This document shows, in pieces, positions 48,192 through 59,948 of a stretch of 64,000 nucleotides of DNA (position 1 is its first letter; each line of letters starts with the position of its first letter). Below the pieces are notes generated by a model. It was given only the letters and a program-made list of their open reading frames with translations. It did no database searches and was not told the DNA's origin. The stretch lies in assembly GCF_900167565.1 (NCBI RefSeq), contig NZ_FUZV01000001.1, positions 62,001 through 126,000 on the forward strand. Reading direction: 5' to 3'. The DNA comes from Pseudoxanthomonas indica (GTDB lineage Bacteria; Pseudomonadota; Gammaproteobacteria; Xanthomonadales; Xanthomonadaceae). The position numbers were made by a program, and so were the translations under genes.

Positions 48192-49533
48192 GGACGGAAC
48201 GTCCGCGGCCGATGCCGTAATAGGCCAGGCCTGCCTGCTCGACGTCACCGGGCTCGTACAGGTTGCGGCCGTCGAAGATCACGGCGTCCTTCAAGGTCGC
48301 CTTGAGGCGGCCAAAATCCGGGCTGCGGAACTGCTTCCACTCGGTGACCACGACCAGCGCATCGGCGCCCTCGAGCGCGGCGTTGGCGGAGTCGCACAGC
48401 ACCAGATCGTCACGCTCGCCAAAGATGCGCTTGGCTTCCTCGTGCGCTTCCGGATCGTAAGCACGCACCGTCGCGCCGGCTTCCCACAGTTGCGCCAGCA
48501 GGCGACGGCTGGAAGCTTCACGCATGTCATCGGTATTGGGTTTGAAGGCCAGGCCCCACACCGCAAAGGTGCGGCCGCGCACGCCTTCATCCTCGCCCAG
48601 ATCGAAATGGCGCTGGATCAATTCGAACAGGTGTCCCTTCTGCGCTTCGTTGACCGCTTCCACCGCATCGAGCAGGCGCGGCTGGTACTGATGCTGCTGC
48701 GCGGTGCGGGCCAGGGCTTGCACGTCCTTGGGAAAGCAAGAGCCGCCATAGCCGGCGCCGGGATAGATGAAATGCCAGCCAATGCGCGGGTCCGAACCAA
48801 TGCCGTGACGCACGTGCTCGATATCGGCGCCCACCCGCTCGGCGATGTTGGCGATTTCATTCATGAAGCTGATCTTGGTGGCCAGCATGGCGTTCGCCGC
48901 GTACTTGGTCAGCTCCGCCGAACGCACGTCCATCACCACGATGCGCTCGTGATTGCGATTGAACGGACCATAGAGTCGCTTGAGCTTGTCCACCGCCTGC
49001 GGGCTGCTGGCGCCGATGACGATGCGATCCGGGCGCATGCAGTCGTTGACCGCATCACCTTCCTTCAGGAATTCCGGATTGGACACCACTTCGAACGGCA
49101 CTTCCACGCCGCGCGCGCGCAGCTGTTCGGCAATCGCCGCATGCACGCGGTCGGCGGTGCCCACCGGCACGGTCGATTTGTCGACGACGACCGTCGAGCG
49201 CTCGATGTGCTGGCCGATGGTGCGGGCCACGGCCAACACGTACTGCAGATCCGCGCTGCCATCCTCATCCGGTGGCGTGCCGACCGCGATGAAGACGATC
49301 TCCCCGTGCGAAATGGCGCTGGCGGCATCGGTAGTGAAGTGCAGTCGGCCCGAAGCATGGTTGGCCTTGACCATCGGCTCCAGCCCGGGCTCATAGATCG
49401 GGATGATGCCGTTGTTCAGACCTTCCACCTTGGCGGCGTCGATGTCCACGCAAATGACGTCGTGGCCGACTTCCGCCAGGCAGGTACCGGTGACCAGGCC
49501 TACATAGCCCGTGCCGAAAATTGCTACTCGCAT
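48181..49533 (-). CDS. ugd: UDP-glucose 6-dehydrogenase
   Basis: 450-residue NAD-dependent enzyme oxidising UDP-glucose twice to UDP-glucuronate, a precursor for exopolysaccharide (for example xanthan-type polymers) and lipid modifications. The NAD-binding GTGYVG is at residues 7-12 and the catalytic Cys266 in [10 protein letters not shown]. Lys/Asn motifs ([18 protein letters not shown]) and the C-terminal [12 protein letters not shown] are complete. It starts 28 bp downstream of the FKBP gene stop and overlaps slyX. Confidence 0.97.
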   Translation of the reverse strand: MRVAIFGTGYVGLVTGTCLAEVGHDVICVDIDAAKVEGLNNGIIPIYEPGLEPMVKANHASGRLHFTTDAASAISHGEIVFIAVGTPPDEDGSADLQYVLAVARTIGQHIERSTVVVDKSTVPVGTADRVHAAIAEQLRARGVEVPFEVVSNPEFLKEGDAVNDCMRPDRIVIGASSPQAVDKLKRLYGPFNRNHERIVVMDVRSAELTKYAANAMLATKISFMNEIANIAERVGADIEHVRHGIGSDPRIGWHFIYPGAGYGGSCFPKDVQALARTAQQHQYQPRLLDAVEAVNEAQKGHLFELIQRHFDLGEDEGVRGRTFAVWGLAFKPNTDDMREASSRRLLAQLWEAGATVRAYDPEAHEEAKRIFGERDDLVLCDSANAALEGADALVVVTEWKQFRSPDFGRLKATLKDAVIFDGRNLYEPGDVEQAGLAYYGIGRGRSVHAR

Positions 49534-49561
49534 GCTGTGCTTCCGCTGAAAATTTCTACAG

Positions 49562-50497
49562 TTATTGCAGAATGCCCATCAATTCGACGTCAAAGGTCAG
49601 CGTAGCGTCCGGAGGAATCGAGCCGCCCGGCGCGCCGCTGGGGCCGTAGGCCAGGTCGCTGGGAATCCAGAAACGGTACTTGGCGCCAATCGGCATCAGC
49701 GCAACGCCTTCCGTCCAGCCGGGAATGACCTGGGTCAGGCTGAACTCCACCGGCTGGCCACGATCGTAGGAACTGTCGAACGTGTTGCCATTGAGCAACT
49801 TGCCGACGTAGTTCACGCGCACGCGGCTGCTGGGCAACGGACGTGCGCCGTTGCCTTCGCGCAGCACCATGTACTGCAGTCCGGACGGCGTGGTGATCAC
49901 ACCTTTCTGGGTCTTGTTGCCGGCGAGGAACTTGTTGCCTTCCTCGCGATTGCGCTGGCCGGCGCGCGCCTGCATGGCGGTTTCAAATGCCTGCAGCTGC
50001 GACTCGGCGTCGGTGTCCGACATCAAGGCCTTGCCGGCGCCCGGCAGGCGCGTACGCGCAGCCTGCATCAGCGTCGCCACGTCGATGTCCTGCTTGACTG
50101 CGGCCAGCGACGGACCGACCGCCATGCCACCCAGCATCAAACCGACCTTGGTCTTGTCGACGGCCGGCGGCTTGCTGCCCGGCGGCATGCCCGGAATGTG
50201 CTGGCCCTGGCTGACGGCCAGGTTCACGCGCAGCGCCTGATCCGTGGCCATCGCCTCGTCCTGCGTCAGCGGCGGCTTGCCACCTTCCATCGCACCCTTC
50301 AGACCGCGCTCGAAAGCATCCAGATCGATGAATTCGGCGATGGTTTCGAATGCCTGACCCACGCGCACGCCATAGGCGTAGCTGACCTTGTCGCGCTCAG
50401 TGACCAGCGCCGTTTTTTCCTGTGCAGACACGCTACCTCCCAACACCATTGCCGTGATTGCCGCCCATGCGGCAATGCCGCGAACCGACCGCTTCAT
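49562..50497 (-). CDS. FKBP-type peptidyl-prolyl isomerase, periplasmic
   Basis: 311-residue exported folding factor. Signal peptide [28 protein letters not shown] at 50497 has AGGAG eight bases upstream. The N-terminal dimerisation domain of FkpA/Mip type ([14 protein letters not shown]) appears extended by a helical insert to about residue 190. The catalytic FKBP domain is C-terminal: [60 protein letters not shown]. Active-site residues Tyr, Phe, Asp, Ile and Trp of FKBPs are all visible. Related proteins act as Mip-like virulence or stress factors. Confidence 0.93.
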   Translation of the reverse strand: MKRSVRGIAAWAAITAMVLGGSVSAQEKTALVTERDKVSYAYGVRVGQAFETIAEFIDLDAFERGLKGAMEGGKPPLTQDEAMATDQALRVNLAVSQGQHIPGMPPGSKPPAVDKTKVGLMLGGMAVGPSLAAVKQDIDVATLMQAARTRLPGAGKALMSDTDAESQLQAFETAMQARAGQRNREEGNKFLAGNKTQKGVITTPSGLQYMVLREGNGARPLPSSRVRVNYVGKLLNGNTFDSSYDRGQPVEFSLTQVIPGWTEGVALMPIGAKYRFWIPSDLAYGPSGAPGGSIPPDATLTFDVELMGILQ

Positions 50498-50570
50498 GCC
50501 ACTACTCCTGTCGGGCGCCCGTTGGCGCCAAACCAATATTGTCGCATGCAAGCTACCCGCAGGTGCATCG

Positions 50571-51128
50571 TCACTTGCGCGGCGCCTTCAGTTCGCGCTC
50601 GATTGCAGCCACCAGCACCGGGTCCTGTGGCGTGACCTTGCTCGGAAAATTCGCCACCACCTTGCCGTCGCGACCGATCAGATACTTGTGGAAATTCCAG
50701 CCGGGTTCCACCCCGGTGCTCGCACGCAGTGATCGATACAGCGGCGTCGCGTCGGGACCGATCACGTGGACTTTTTCGAACATGGGGAATTTGACGCCGT
50801 AGGTGAGCGTGCAGAATTCCTGGATCTGCGCTTCGCTGCCTGGTTCCTGTCCCTTGAAGTCGTTGGACGGGAAACCCAGCACCGCGAAGCCCTGCCCTGC
50901 GTATTTCTGCTGCAACGCCTCCAGACCCTCGTATTGCGGCGTGAAACCGCATTTGCTCGCGGTGTTGACGATGAGCAGCACCTCACCGCCGTATTTTTCG
51001 TTCAGCTTGACCGGCTCCTTTCCTGCCAGGGGCCGGTAGCTCACGTCCAGCAAAGTGGCCGCCCAGGCCGTCGCGGCTACCGCGACCGTGGCCATCAAAC
51101 CCATACCAATCAAATATTTGCGATTCAT
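50571..51128 (-). CDS. Glutathione peroxidase family protein, exported
   Basis: 185-residue thioredoxin-fold peroxidase with Cys60 in NTASKCGFTPQY (Cys, not selenocysteine), Gln94 in FPSNDFKGQEPG, and the WNFHKYLIGRDG motif supplying the active-site Trp and Asn. A hydrophobic N terminus (YLIGMGLMATVAVAATAWAA) suggests export to the periplasm, unlike the cytoplasmic BtuE. Such enzymes usually use thioredoxin-like donors. It diverges from the small membrane protein gene at 51262. Confidence 0.92.
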   Translation of the reverse strand: MNRKYLIGMGLMATVAVAATAWAATLLDVSYRPLAGKEPVKLNEKYGGEVLLIVNTASKCGFTPQYEGLEALQQKYAGQGFAVLGFPSNDFKGQEPGSEAQIQEFCTLTYGVKFPMFEKVHVIGPDATPLYRSLRASTGVEPGWNFHKYLIGRDGKVVANFPSKVTPQDPVLVAAIERELKAPRK

Positions 51129-51195
51129 TTGAGCGCTCCGGAATGCGTGCGGGGGAAGTATGCCTTTAGTTGGGTGGGAAAAGTGCCCAAGGCAG

Positions 51196-51237
51196 TTGAC
51201 GGCCTGTGATTTGGTGTTATAGTTCAATACAACACCA
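51196..51237 (+). promoter_or_regulatory. Promoter and dyad operator of the GntR-ABC operon
   Basis: TTGACG (51196-51201), 16 bp, TATAGT (51218-51223) form a good sigma-70 promoter. Overlapping the -10 is a dyad TGGTGTTATAG/ATACAACACCA (51212-51222 and 51227-51237), 9 of 11 positions symmetric with a 4-base centre. GTGT...ACAC half sites are typical of YtrA-type GntR repressors, so the regulator encoded downstream probably represses this promoter. Confidence 0.75.
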
Positions 51238-51261
51238 CTCACCCAATGAAGGGGGGGCCCG

Positions 51262-51513
51262 ATGAACCCGAAACTGCTCAACACACTGTCCGGCCTGGCA
51301 GCCAGTGGCGCATTGCTGACCTTGGGTCTGCTCTGCGTCGACCCTCAAGCCCGCCTGCAGCCGAGCGCCAAGGATGGCAGTCCGCTGGCCGGCATCGAAT
51401 CCACCATCGACACCAGCGCCGAGGTCGCAGAAGCGCAACCGCGCCGCCGCGCCCGCGCCACCCTGTCGATGCCCTATTTCTCTTTTGCGCAGTCGCTGCG
51501 CCCCCGGGGCTGA
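51262..51513 (+). CDS. Small membrane-anchored protein of unknown function
   Basis: 83 residues. An N-terminal hydrophobic segment (LLNTLSGLAASGALLTLGLLC) ends in a Cys but is not a good lipobox. The tail is hydrophilic, with a basic stretch (QPRRRARATL) and an aromatic end (SMPYFSFAQSLRPRG). A purine-rich ribosome-binding site (AAGGGGGG) precedes the ATG. It is the first gene of the GntR-ABC operon, 3 bp before the regulator. I recognise no family. It may be a signal-anchored peptide sensing or inhibiting the exporter; this is a guess from position. Confidence 0.7.
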   Translation: MNPKLLNTLSGLAASGALLTLGLLCVDPQARLQPSAKDGSPLAGIESTIDTSAEVAEAQPRRRARATLSMPYFSFAQSLRPRG

Positions 51514-51516
51514 CTT

Positions 51517-51879
51517 ATGGCCGACATCCAGTGGAGCGATGGCGCTCCCATCTATCGCCAACTCAAGGATCGCGTGATTGCCATGATGCTAGACGGTGTC
51601 CTCAAACCAGGCGATGCCCTGCCGTCCGTCCGCCAGGTGGCGGCCGAATACCAGCTCAATCCGATCACCGTTTCCCGCGCCTATCAGGAGCTGGCTGACG
51701 AAGCCATCGTGGAAAAGCGTCGCGGCCTGGGCATGTTCGTGACCAACGAAGCCTCCAACAAGCTGCTCACCAGTGAGCGCGAGCGCTTCCTGCACGACGA
51801 ATGGCCGGCCGTGGCCGAACGCATCGAGCGTCTAGGCCTGTCTATGGAAGAACTGCTCAAAGCCAAGGGGAACAAGTAA
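51517..51879 (+). CDS. GntR-family regulator, YtrA subfamily
   Basis: 120 residues. The N-terminal winged helix is typical: PIYRQLKDRVIAMMLDGVLKPGDALPSVRQVAAEYQLNPITVSRAYQEL. The short C-terminal two-helix tail (ERERFLHDEWPAVAERIERLGLSMEELL) without a ligand-binding domain defines the YtrA subfamily, which controls adjacent ABC transporter genes, often in response to cell-wall antibiotics. Its stop overlaps the ATPase start by one base (TAATG). The dyad at 51212-51237 is the likely operator. Confidence 0.93.
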   Translation: MADIQWSDGAPIYRQLKDRVIAMMLDGVLKPGDALPSVRQVAAEYQLNPITVSRAYQELADEAIVEKRRGLGMFVTNEASNKLLTSERERFLHDEWPAVAERIERLGLSMEELLKAKGNK

Positions 51880-52766
51880 TGAGTGCCGTCACCCACCACG
51901 AGACGCCCAACACCGTGGTCTCTGCCCGCGGACTGCGCAAGGCGTACAAGAACAAGCTGGCCCTGGACGATACCCGCTTCGAGATCCAGGCTGGCCGCAT
52001 CGTCGGCTTGATCGGCCCGAACGGTGCAGGCAAGACCACGGCACTGAAAGCCATGCTCGGCCTGACGCCCTTCGAAGGCGACCTGAAGGTGCTGGGCCTG
52101 GACCCGCGCAAGGACCGCGATCTGCTGATGAATGATGTCTGCTTCATCGCCGACGTGGCCGTGCTGCCGCGCTGGATCCGGGTGAAGGAAGCCATCGAGT
52201 TCGTCGCCGGCGTGCATCCGCGCTTCGACCGCGCCAAGTGCGAACGCTTCATCGCCAACACCCAGCTCAAGCCCAACCTGCGCGTGCGCGAGATGTCCAA
52301 GGGCATGATCGTGCAGCTGCATCTGGCGCTGGTGATGGCCATCGACGCCAAGGTGCTGGTGCTGGACGAACCCACCCTGGGCCTGGACATCCTGTATCGC
52401 AAGCAGTTCTACCAGCGCCTGCTGGAAGACTACTTCGACGAGCAGAAGACGATCATCGTCACCACCCACCAGGTCGAGGAAATCGAGCACATCCTGACCG
52501 ACGTGATGTTCATCCGCGACGGCAAGATCGTGTTGACCGCGCCGATGGAAGACGTGGCCGAGCGCTACACCGAACTGCTGGTTTCCGCCGATCAAGTGGA
52601 AGCAGCCCGCGCCCTGCGTCCGATCGACGAGCGCGCCCTGCCCTTCGGCAAGACCGTGTTGCTGTATGACGGCGCCAGCCGCGCCTCGCTCGCGCAACTG
52701 GGCGAGACACGCAATCCCGGCCTGGCCGATCTCTTCGTCGCCATCATGAAAGGAACCTACGCATGA
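51879..52766 (+). CDS. ABC transporter ATP-binding protein
   Basis: 295-residue ATPase of the YtrB/drug-exporter type. Walker A GPNGAGKTT, signature replaced by MSKGMIVQLHLAL (instead of LSGGQ, as common in this branch), Walker B VLVLDEPTLGLD, and a switch His in TTHQVEE. The C-terminal 70 residues form an extension typical of exporters. It pairs with the permease gene, whose ATG overlaps its stop by 4 bp. Substrate unknown; envelope or antibiotic-related export is inferred from the YtrA-type regulator. Confidence 0.93.
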   Translation: MSAVTHHETPNTVVSARGLRKAYKNKLALDDTRFEIQAGRIVGLIGPNGAGKTTALKAMLGLTPFEGDLKVLGLDPRKDRDLLMNDVCFIADVAVLPRWIRVKEAIEFVAGVHPRFDRAKCERFIANTQLKPNLRVREMSKGMIVQLHLALVMAIDAKVLVLDEPTLGLDILYRKQFYQRLLEDYFDEQKTIIVTTHQVEEIEHILTDVMFIRDGKIVLTAPMEDVAERYTELLVSADQVEAARALRPIDERALPFGKTVLLYDGASRASLAQLGETRNPGLADLFVAIMKGTYA

Positions 52767-53743
52767 ACACCACCACTGTGCATGCACCGAAAAGCACGGC
52801 CTTCAAGTGGCTGTTGAAGCGCGAATTCTGGGAAAACCGCGGCGGCTTTGTCTGGGCGCCCGCCATCACCGGCGCCATCTTCCTGGTGATGACACTGATC
52901 GGCATGGGCCTGGCCACGGTCATGCATTCCGAGCATGGCGGCGCCGGTGATTCGATCACGCCGCAGGCGCTGGGCTACGCCGGCGATGTGTCGCTGCTGA
53001 TCGGCATCGGCCTGGCCATGACCGTGCTCTCGTTCGTCGTGTTCTTCTACAGCCTGGGCTCGCTCTACGACGACCGCCGCGACCGCAGCGTGCTGTTCTG
53101 GAAGTCGATGCCGGTCAGCGACACCCACACCGTGCTGTCCAAGGTCGCCTGGGCGCTGCTGCTGGCACCGATCGTGGCGATGGCCGTGGGCGCCGTCATC
53201 GGTGTGGCCCTGTGGGGCATCACCTCGATCACCGCCGCGATCAACGGACTGCCTTCGGCCTGGGCCGTGGTGACCCACTCGCATCCGCTGCGCATGCTGG
53301 TCAACATCCTCGCGGTCATCCCGGTGTATGCGCTGTGGGCGCTGCCGGCGGTGGGTTGGTTGATGTTCTGCTCGGCCTGGGCCCGTCGCCTGCCCTTCCT
53401 GTGGGCGGTGCTGGTGCCGGTGCTGGCCTGCATGATGATCAGCCTGGTCGCCGCCATCGTGGGCAGCGCAAGCCACTTCGACTTCCCGTTCGGCATGTTG
53501 TGGTACGTGGTGGTCTATCGCGGCCTGCTGAGCGTGAATCCGATGTCGGTATACGCATTGCCCGAAGTGCATGCCAAGGCTGTCAATGTGGACGTTCACA
53601 GCGCAGATGACGTCGCCCGCGTCGTCGACATGAGCCAGACTTGGCAGGCTTTCGCTACGGCGGACTTGTGGATCGGCGCCGCAGTCGGTGCTGCGTTGAT
53701 TGTCGCGGCCATCTACCTGCGCCGCTGGCGCGAAAGCGAATAA
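52763..53743 (+). CDS. ABC transporter permease
   Basis: 326-residue inner-membrane protein with about six helices, the first after KWLLKREFWENRGGFVWAP. SLYDDRRDRSVLFWKSMPVSD is the amphipathic coupling segment seen in ABC-2-type permeases. A long periplasmic loop precedes the last helix (TADLWIGAAVGAALIVAAIYLRRW). It forms the membrane half of the exporter with the upstream ATPase. A strong terminator follows immediately. Confidence 0.9.
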   Translation: MNTTTVHAPKSTAFKWLLKREFWENRGGFVWAPAITGAIFLVMTLIGMGLATVMHSEHGGAGDSITPQALGYAGDVSLLIGIGLAMTVLSFVVFFYSLGSLYDDRRDRSVLFWKSMPVSDTHTVLSKVAWALLLAPIVAMAVGAVIGVALWGITSITAAINGLPSAWAVVTHSHPLRMLVNILAVIPVYALWALPAVGWLMFCSAWARRLPFLWAVLVPVLACMMISLVAAIVGSASHFDFPFGMLWYVVVYRGLLSVNPMSVYALPEVHAKAVNVDVHSADDVARVVDMSQTWQAFATADLWIGAAVGAALIVAAIYLRRWRESE

Positions 53744-53750
53744 TCCAACC

Positions 53751-53781
53751 GGCGCCGGGCAAGTCCCGGCGCCTTTGTTTT
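53751..53781 (+). terminator. Intrinsic terminator after the permease, just before the DUF4097 gene
   Basis: GGCGCCGGG/CCCGGCGCC is a perfect 9-bp stem with loop CAAGT, followed by TTTGTTTT. The next gene's ribosome-binding site begins only about 6 bp later, and no promoter fits between, so it probably acts as a partial terminator within the locus. Confidence 0.85.
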
Positions 53782-53797
53782 GATCCCGGAGTACGCC

Positions 53798-54643
53798 ATG
53801 CTTTCACGCAAGAAGTTCGTCACCCTCGCAAGCCTGGGCCTGCTGAGCCCCCTCACCGCCCTGGCTACCCAGCCCTGCGCCAACAGCGCGCCACGCACGC
53901 TTGCGTTGGACCTGGCTGGCGTCAAGGCGGTCGTGTTTGAAGTCGAATCGCACGACCTGCGCCTGAACGCCAGTGCTGGCGCCAAGGGCCAGATCACCGG
54001 CCGCGCCTGCGCCTACGACGCCAAGGCACTGGAAGAACTGACCGTCACCCAGGCCCGGCAGGGCGACAAGCTGCTGGTCAAGCTGCATCGCGCCGGCCCC
54101 ACCTTCAAGTTGTTTGGCGATCACTACGCCTATCTGGATGTGACGGGCAGCCTGCCCGACAACCTGCCGGTGCAGTTGATCGTGGGTTCCGGCGATGCCG
54201 AAATCAGCGGTGCGGCCATTGTCAGCGCCGACGTGGGATCCGGTGATGCCCGCGTGCGTAACACCCGCGGACTGGTCGCCGCCGAAGTGGGTTCGGGTGA
54301 CATCGAAGTGGATGACGCCGGCTCGCTGAAGGTCATCACCATCGGCTCCGGTGACATCGAGTCTCATGGCATCCGCGGCTCGGTGGACGTGGGCGACATC
54401 GGATCCGGCGACTTCGATCTCGAGCGCGGCACGGGTGACGTGCGCATCAAATCCATTGGCTCCGGCAACGCCACCCTGAGCGGCGTAGGCGGCCAGGTCT
54501 GGGTCGGCAGCATCGGTTCCGGTGACGTCGACGTGCGCGATGTGCGCGGTGGCCTGAAAGTTGACAAGATCGGCAGTGGTGGCGTCCGGCACACCGGAGT
54601 TGCCGGCGAAGTCTCGCTGCCGAAAAACCATCAAGGGGACTGA
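53798..54643 (+). CDS. DUF4097/DUF2807 (head GIN) beta-helix protein, exported
   Basis: 281-residue protein. A signal-like N terminus (MLSRKKFVTLASLGLLSPLTALA) is followed by a globular part to about residue 110. Then come eight repeats of about 19-20 residues, each centred on G-S-G-D or a variant (IVGSGDAEI, DVGSGDARV, EVGSGDIEV, TIGSGDIES, DIGSGDFDL, SIGSGNATL, SIGSGDVDV, KIGSGGVRH), forming a right-handed beta-helix. ATG at 53798 has CGGAG six bases upstream; ATG at 53780 is rejected. Function unknown; such proteins often accompany envelope stress or ABC exporter genes. Confidence 0.88.
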   Translation: MLSRKKFVTLASLGLLSPLTALATQPCANSAPRTLALDLAGVKAVVFEVESHDLRLNASAGAKGQITGRACAYDAKALEELTVTQARQGDKLLVKLHRAGPTFKLFGDHYAYLDVTGSLPDNLPVQLIVGSGDAEISGAAIVSADVGSGDARVRNTRGLVAAEVGSGDIEVDDAGSLKVITIGSGDIESHGIRGSVDVGDIGSGDFDLERGTGDVRIKSIGSGNATLSGVGGQVWVGSIGSGDVDVRDVRGGLKVDKIGSGGVRHTGVAGEVSLPKNHQGD

Positions 54644-54645
54644 CC

Positions 54646-55179
54646 ATGAAACGTGCACTGCTGATGATCCCGCTGGTACTGGCGCTGGCCGCGTGCAAGC
54701 CCGACACCACCGTCAATACCGATACCGGAAAAATCGCCCGTCTGGGCAACGGCGTGCTGACGCTGCAGTCCGACGGCGTACCCAAGGCGACGATCAGCGC
54801 CAACGGCGACCTCACCATCGATGGCAAGGCGGTTTCGCTCGATGCGCAGCAACGCGCATTGACGACGGCCTACTACAAGGAACTGGATGGCATCACCCAG
54901 GCCGGCATCGCGATCGGCAAGCAAGGCGCGCAGTTGGCCGGCAAGGCCGTGGGCGAAGCCATGCGCGGCGTGCTGTCCGGCGATACCGACCAGATCGGCA
55001 ACAAAGTCGAAGCCGAGGCCAAGCAGATTGAGGCGAAAGCCAAGCAGATCTGCACGCACCTGAGCGGCTTGCGCAAGGCCCAGGATGCCCTGGCCGCGCA
55101 GCTGCCCGAGTTCCGCCCTTACGCGAACATCGACCAGCAGGACATCGACGACTGCGGCAAGGACGAGGACGAAGGCTGA
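54646..55179 (+). CDS. DUF2884 (YggN-like) lipoprotein
   Basis: 177-residue lipoprotein: signal MKRALLMIPLVLALAAC with Cys17 in the lipobox LAAC. The mature part has a beta-rich start (GNGVLTLQSDGVPKATISANGDLTIDGKAV) and a long helical region (EAEAKQIEAKAKQICTHLSGLRKAQDALAAQL), matching DUF2884/YggN proteins. The start lies 2 bp after the DUF4097 stop. Probably periplasmic face of the inner or outer membrane; it acts with its neighbour on envelope maintenance by inference only. Confidence 0.85.
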   Translation: MKRALLMIPLVLALAACKPDTTVNTDTGKIARLGNGVLTLQSDGVPKATISANGDLTIDGKAVSLDAQQRALTTAYYKELDGITQAGIAIGKQGAQLAGKAVGEAMRGVLSGDTDQIGNKVEAEAKQIEAKAKQICTHLSGLRKAQDALAAQLPEFRPYANIDQQDIDDCGKDEDEG

Positions 55180-55215
55180 GTCCGTCAGGCGGTGCGAGCC
55201 GCTGTTTGAAACCTG

Positions 55216-55252
55216 CGGCGTGGCGCCCATCAAAGGCGCCACGCCGTTTTTT
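55216..55252 (+). terminator. Rho-independent terminator of the DUF2884 gene
   Basis: CGGCGTGGCGCC/GGCGCCACGCCG, a perfect 12-bp stem with a 7-base loop followed by TTTTTT. It closes the GntR-ABC-DUF4097-DUF2884 unit before the convergent fumC. Confidence 0.95.
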
Positions 55253-55282
55253 CATGGACGGCGGTGCCTGGCCCGCGACGGG

Positions 55283-56713
<1,431 letters not shown>

Positions 56714-56806
56714 CACCGTCTCCTTGGGGGCGGCTGGCGCCGAAGGACCGGCCGCTGGCGAGCCTTCGAGGATACGCCAAGCGGGTCCCGACGCGTCTCG
56801 CGGTAA

Positions 56807-58207
<1,401 letters not shown>

Positions 58208-58258
58208 TCCAGCCCGGGCGTCGCCAGCCAGGGCCATCACCCGGTGACCTAACTGCCG

Positions 58259-58657
58259 ATGGACCTGTTGATCAACATCGATGTGCCGGATCTCGACGCC
58301 GCCGAAGCGCTCTATCGACGCGCCTTCGGCCTGACGCCAGGGCGTCGGTTCGGCCATGCGGCGCGCGAACTGCTGGGCGCGCAGGCGCCCATCTACCTGC
58401 TGCTGGCCGACGCCGGCAGCGAAGGCACCGCAGCACAGCCGCGCCACTACCAGCGGCACTGGACGCCCATCCATCTGGATGTGGTCGTGCCGGATCTGGA
58501 CGTTGCGCTGCGCACCGCCGAATCCGCCGGCCTGCGCGCCGAGACCACCATCCGCGACGCCGCCTGGGGCCGCATCGTCACCCTCCATGATCCCTGGGGT
58601 CATGGCTGGTGCCTGCTGCAGTTCACCGGGCGTGGCTACGATGAGATAGCCAGCTGA
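58259..58657 (+). CDS. VOC-family (glyoxalase/dioxygenase fold) protein
   Basis: 132-residue protein with paired beta-alpha-beta-beta-beta units: MDLLINIDVPDLDAAEALYRRAFGLTPGRRF and HLDVVVPDLDVALRTAESAGL, then a DPWGHGWCLLQF end. Possible metal ligands are His78 (HLDVV) and the Glu/His near the C terminus. No ribosome-binding site is obvious. Function cannot be named within this broad superfamily. It lies between purB and roxA on the same strand. Confidence 0.85.
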   Translation: MDLLINIDVPDLDAAEALYRRAFGLTPGRRFGHAARELLGAQAPIYLLLADAGSEGTAAQPRHYQRHWTPIHLDVVVPDLDVALRTAESAGLRAETTIRDAAWGRIVTLHDPWGHGWCLLQFTGRGYDEIAS

Positions 58658-58703
58658 TTGTCGCTGCGACTCCCTTCCCTTTTCCGTATTACCGAGTACC
58701 GCC

Positions 58704-59924
58704 ATGACCCGCCGCAAGACCGCGCTGCCCATCGAAATCGACGCCTCCCAACTGCCGCCGTTGGGCATGACGCCCGCCGTTTTCATGCGCGACTACTGGC
58801 ACAAGCGGCCGCTGCTGATCCGCAATGCCTTTCCGCATTTCCAATCACCCATCCAGCCCGAGGATCTCGCCGGCCTGGCCTGCGAGGAAGGCGTGCTGGC
58901 GCGCATCGTCAGTCATGACCGCGCCAACGATGCCTGGAGCCTGCGCAGCGGTCCGTTCCAGGAAGAAGACTTCCCGGGCATGCCCGATCACGACTGGACC
59001 CTGCTGGTGCAGGACGTCGACAAGTGGGACCAGGACGTCCGCGCCCTGCTCGACCATTTTCCGTTCCTGCCGCGCTGGCGACTGGACGACATCATGATCA
59101 GCTTCGCCGCCACCGGCGGCTCGGTCGGCGCGCACGTGGATCACTACGATGTGTTCCTGCTGCAGGCCCAGGGCCAGCGCAAATGGATGATCGATGCCGG
59201 ACCCAATCCGCCGCTGGGTTTCCGCGACGACGTGGAACTCAAACTGCTGCGCGAGTTCACGCCCAGCCATGAGTGGGTGCTCAACCCGGGCGACATGCTG
59301 TATCTGCCGCCGGAGGTGCCGCACCACGGCGTGGCGGTCAATCCCTGCCTGACCATCTCGGTCGGCATGCGCGCACCGGCCGCTTCGGAGTTGATCAGCG
59401 ACTATCTGGACACGCTGGTCTGCGACGCCGACGAGGCCATCCGCTACCACGACGAAGACCTGACCCCGCCGCAGGATCCCTACGAAATCGACGCGGTCGC
59501 GATGACCCGCGTGGTCGAGGCGCTCAATGCCCTGCGCATGAACGACCCGGACAAGCTGGGCGACTGGTTTGGCCGCTTCATCACGACCTACCGCGCTTCC
59601 GGCGATGTGGCGCCCGCGCCCACCCAGCGCTCGCGCATCGAGGTGGAGTGGGATCTGGAGCAGGGCGCGCAGTTGTTGCGCCATCCGTTCTCGCGTCTGG
59701 CCTGGCGGCGCGCGCGCAAGCAGGCCACCTTGTTCTGCAGTGGCGTCGACTACACGTTGCCGGTCAAGGACGCGCAACGACTGGCCCAGGCCGAACGCAT
59801 CGATGGACCGCTGTACCAGTCGCTCTCGCAGGCTGGACGTGACGCGGTCTTCGCCCTGATGGCGCAGGGCCACTACCAGTTGGCGCTGGACGAGGACGAG
59901 CCAGACATGGACGATGGCCGCTGA
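58704..59924 (+). CDS. roxA: Ribosomal protein L16 arginine hydroxylase (RoxA/YcfD, JmjC cupin)
   Basis: 406-residue Fe(II)/2-oxoglutarate oxygenase. The metal triad is His144-x-Asp146 (AHVDHYDVF) and a distal His near 207 (VPHHGVAV). The N terminus PLGMTPAVFMRDYWHKRPLLIRNAF and SFAATGGSVGAHVD are characteristic of YcfD, which hydroxylates an arginine of ribosomal protein L16. The C-terminal dimerisation and winged-helix region follows (about 240-390). A GNAT acetyltransferase gene follows 24 bp later. Confidence 0.93.
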   Translation: MTRRKTALPIEIDASQLPPLGMTPAVFMRDYWHKRPLLIRNAFPHFQSPIQPEDLAGLACEEGVLARIVSHDRANDAWSLRSGPFQEEDFPGMPDHDWTLLVQDVDKWDQDVRALLDHFPFLPRWRLDDIMISFAATGGSVGAHVDHYDVFLLQAQGQRKWMIDAGPNPPLGFRDDVELKLLREFTPSHEWVLNPGDMLYLPPEVPHHGVAVNPCLTISVGMRAPAASELISDYLDTLVCDADEAIRYHDEDLTPPQDPYEIDAVAMTRVVEALNALRMNDPDKLGDWFGRFITTYRASGDVAPAPTQRSRIEVEWDLEQGAQLLRHPFSRLAWRRARKQATLFCSGVDYTLPVKDAQRLAQAERIDGPLYQSLSQAGRDAVFALMAQGHYQLALDEDEPDMDDGR

Positions 59925-59948
59925 CAGAACCGGCAGACTTCCCTCTCC

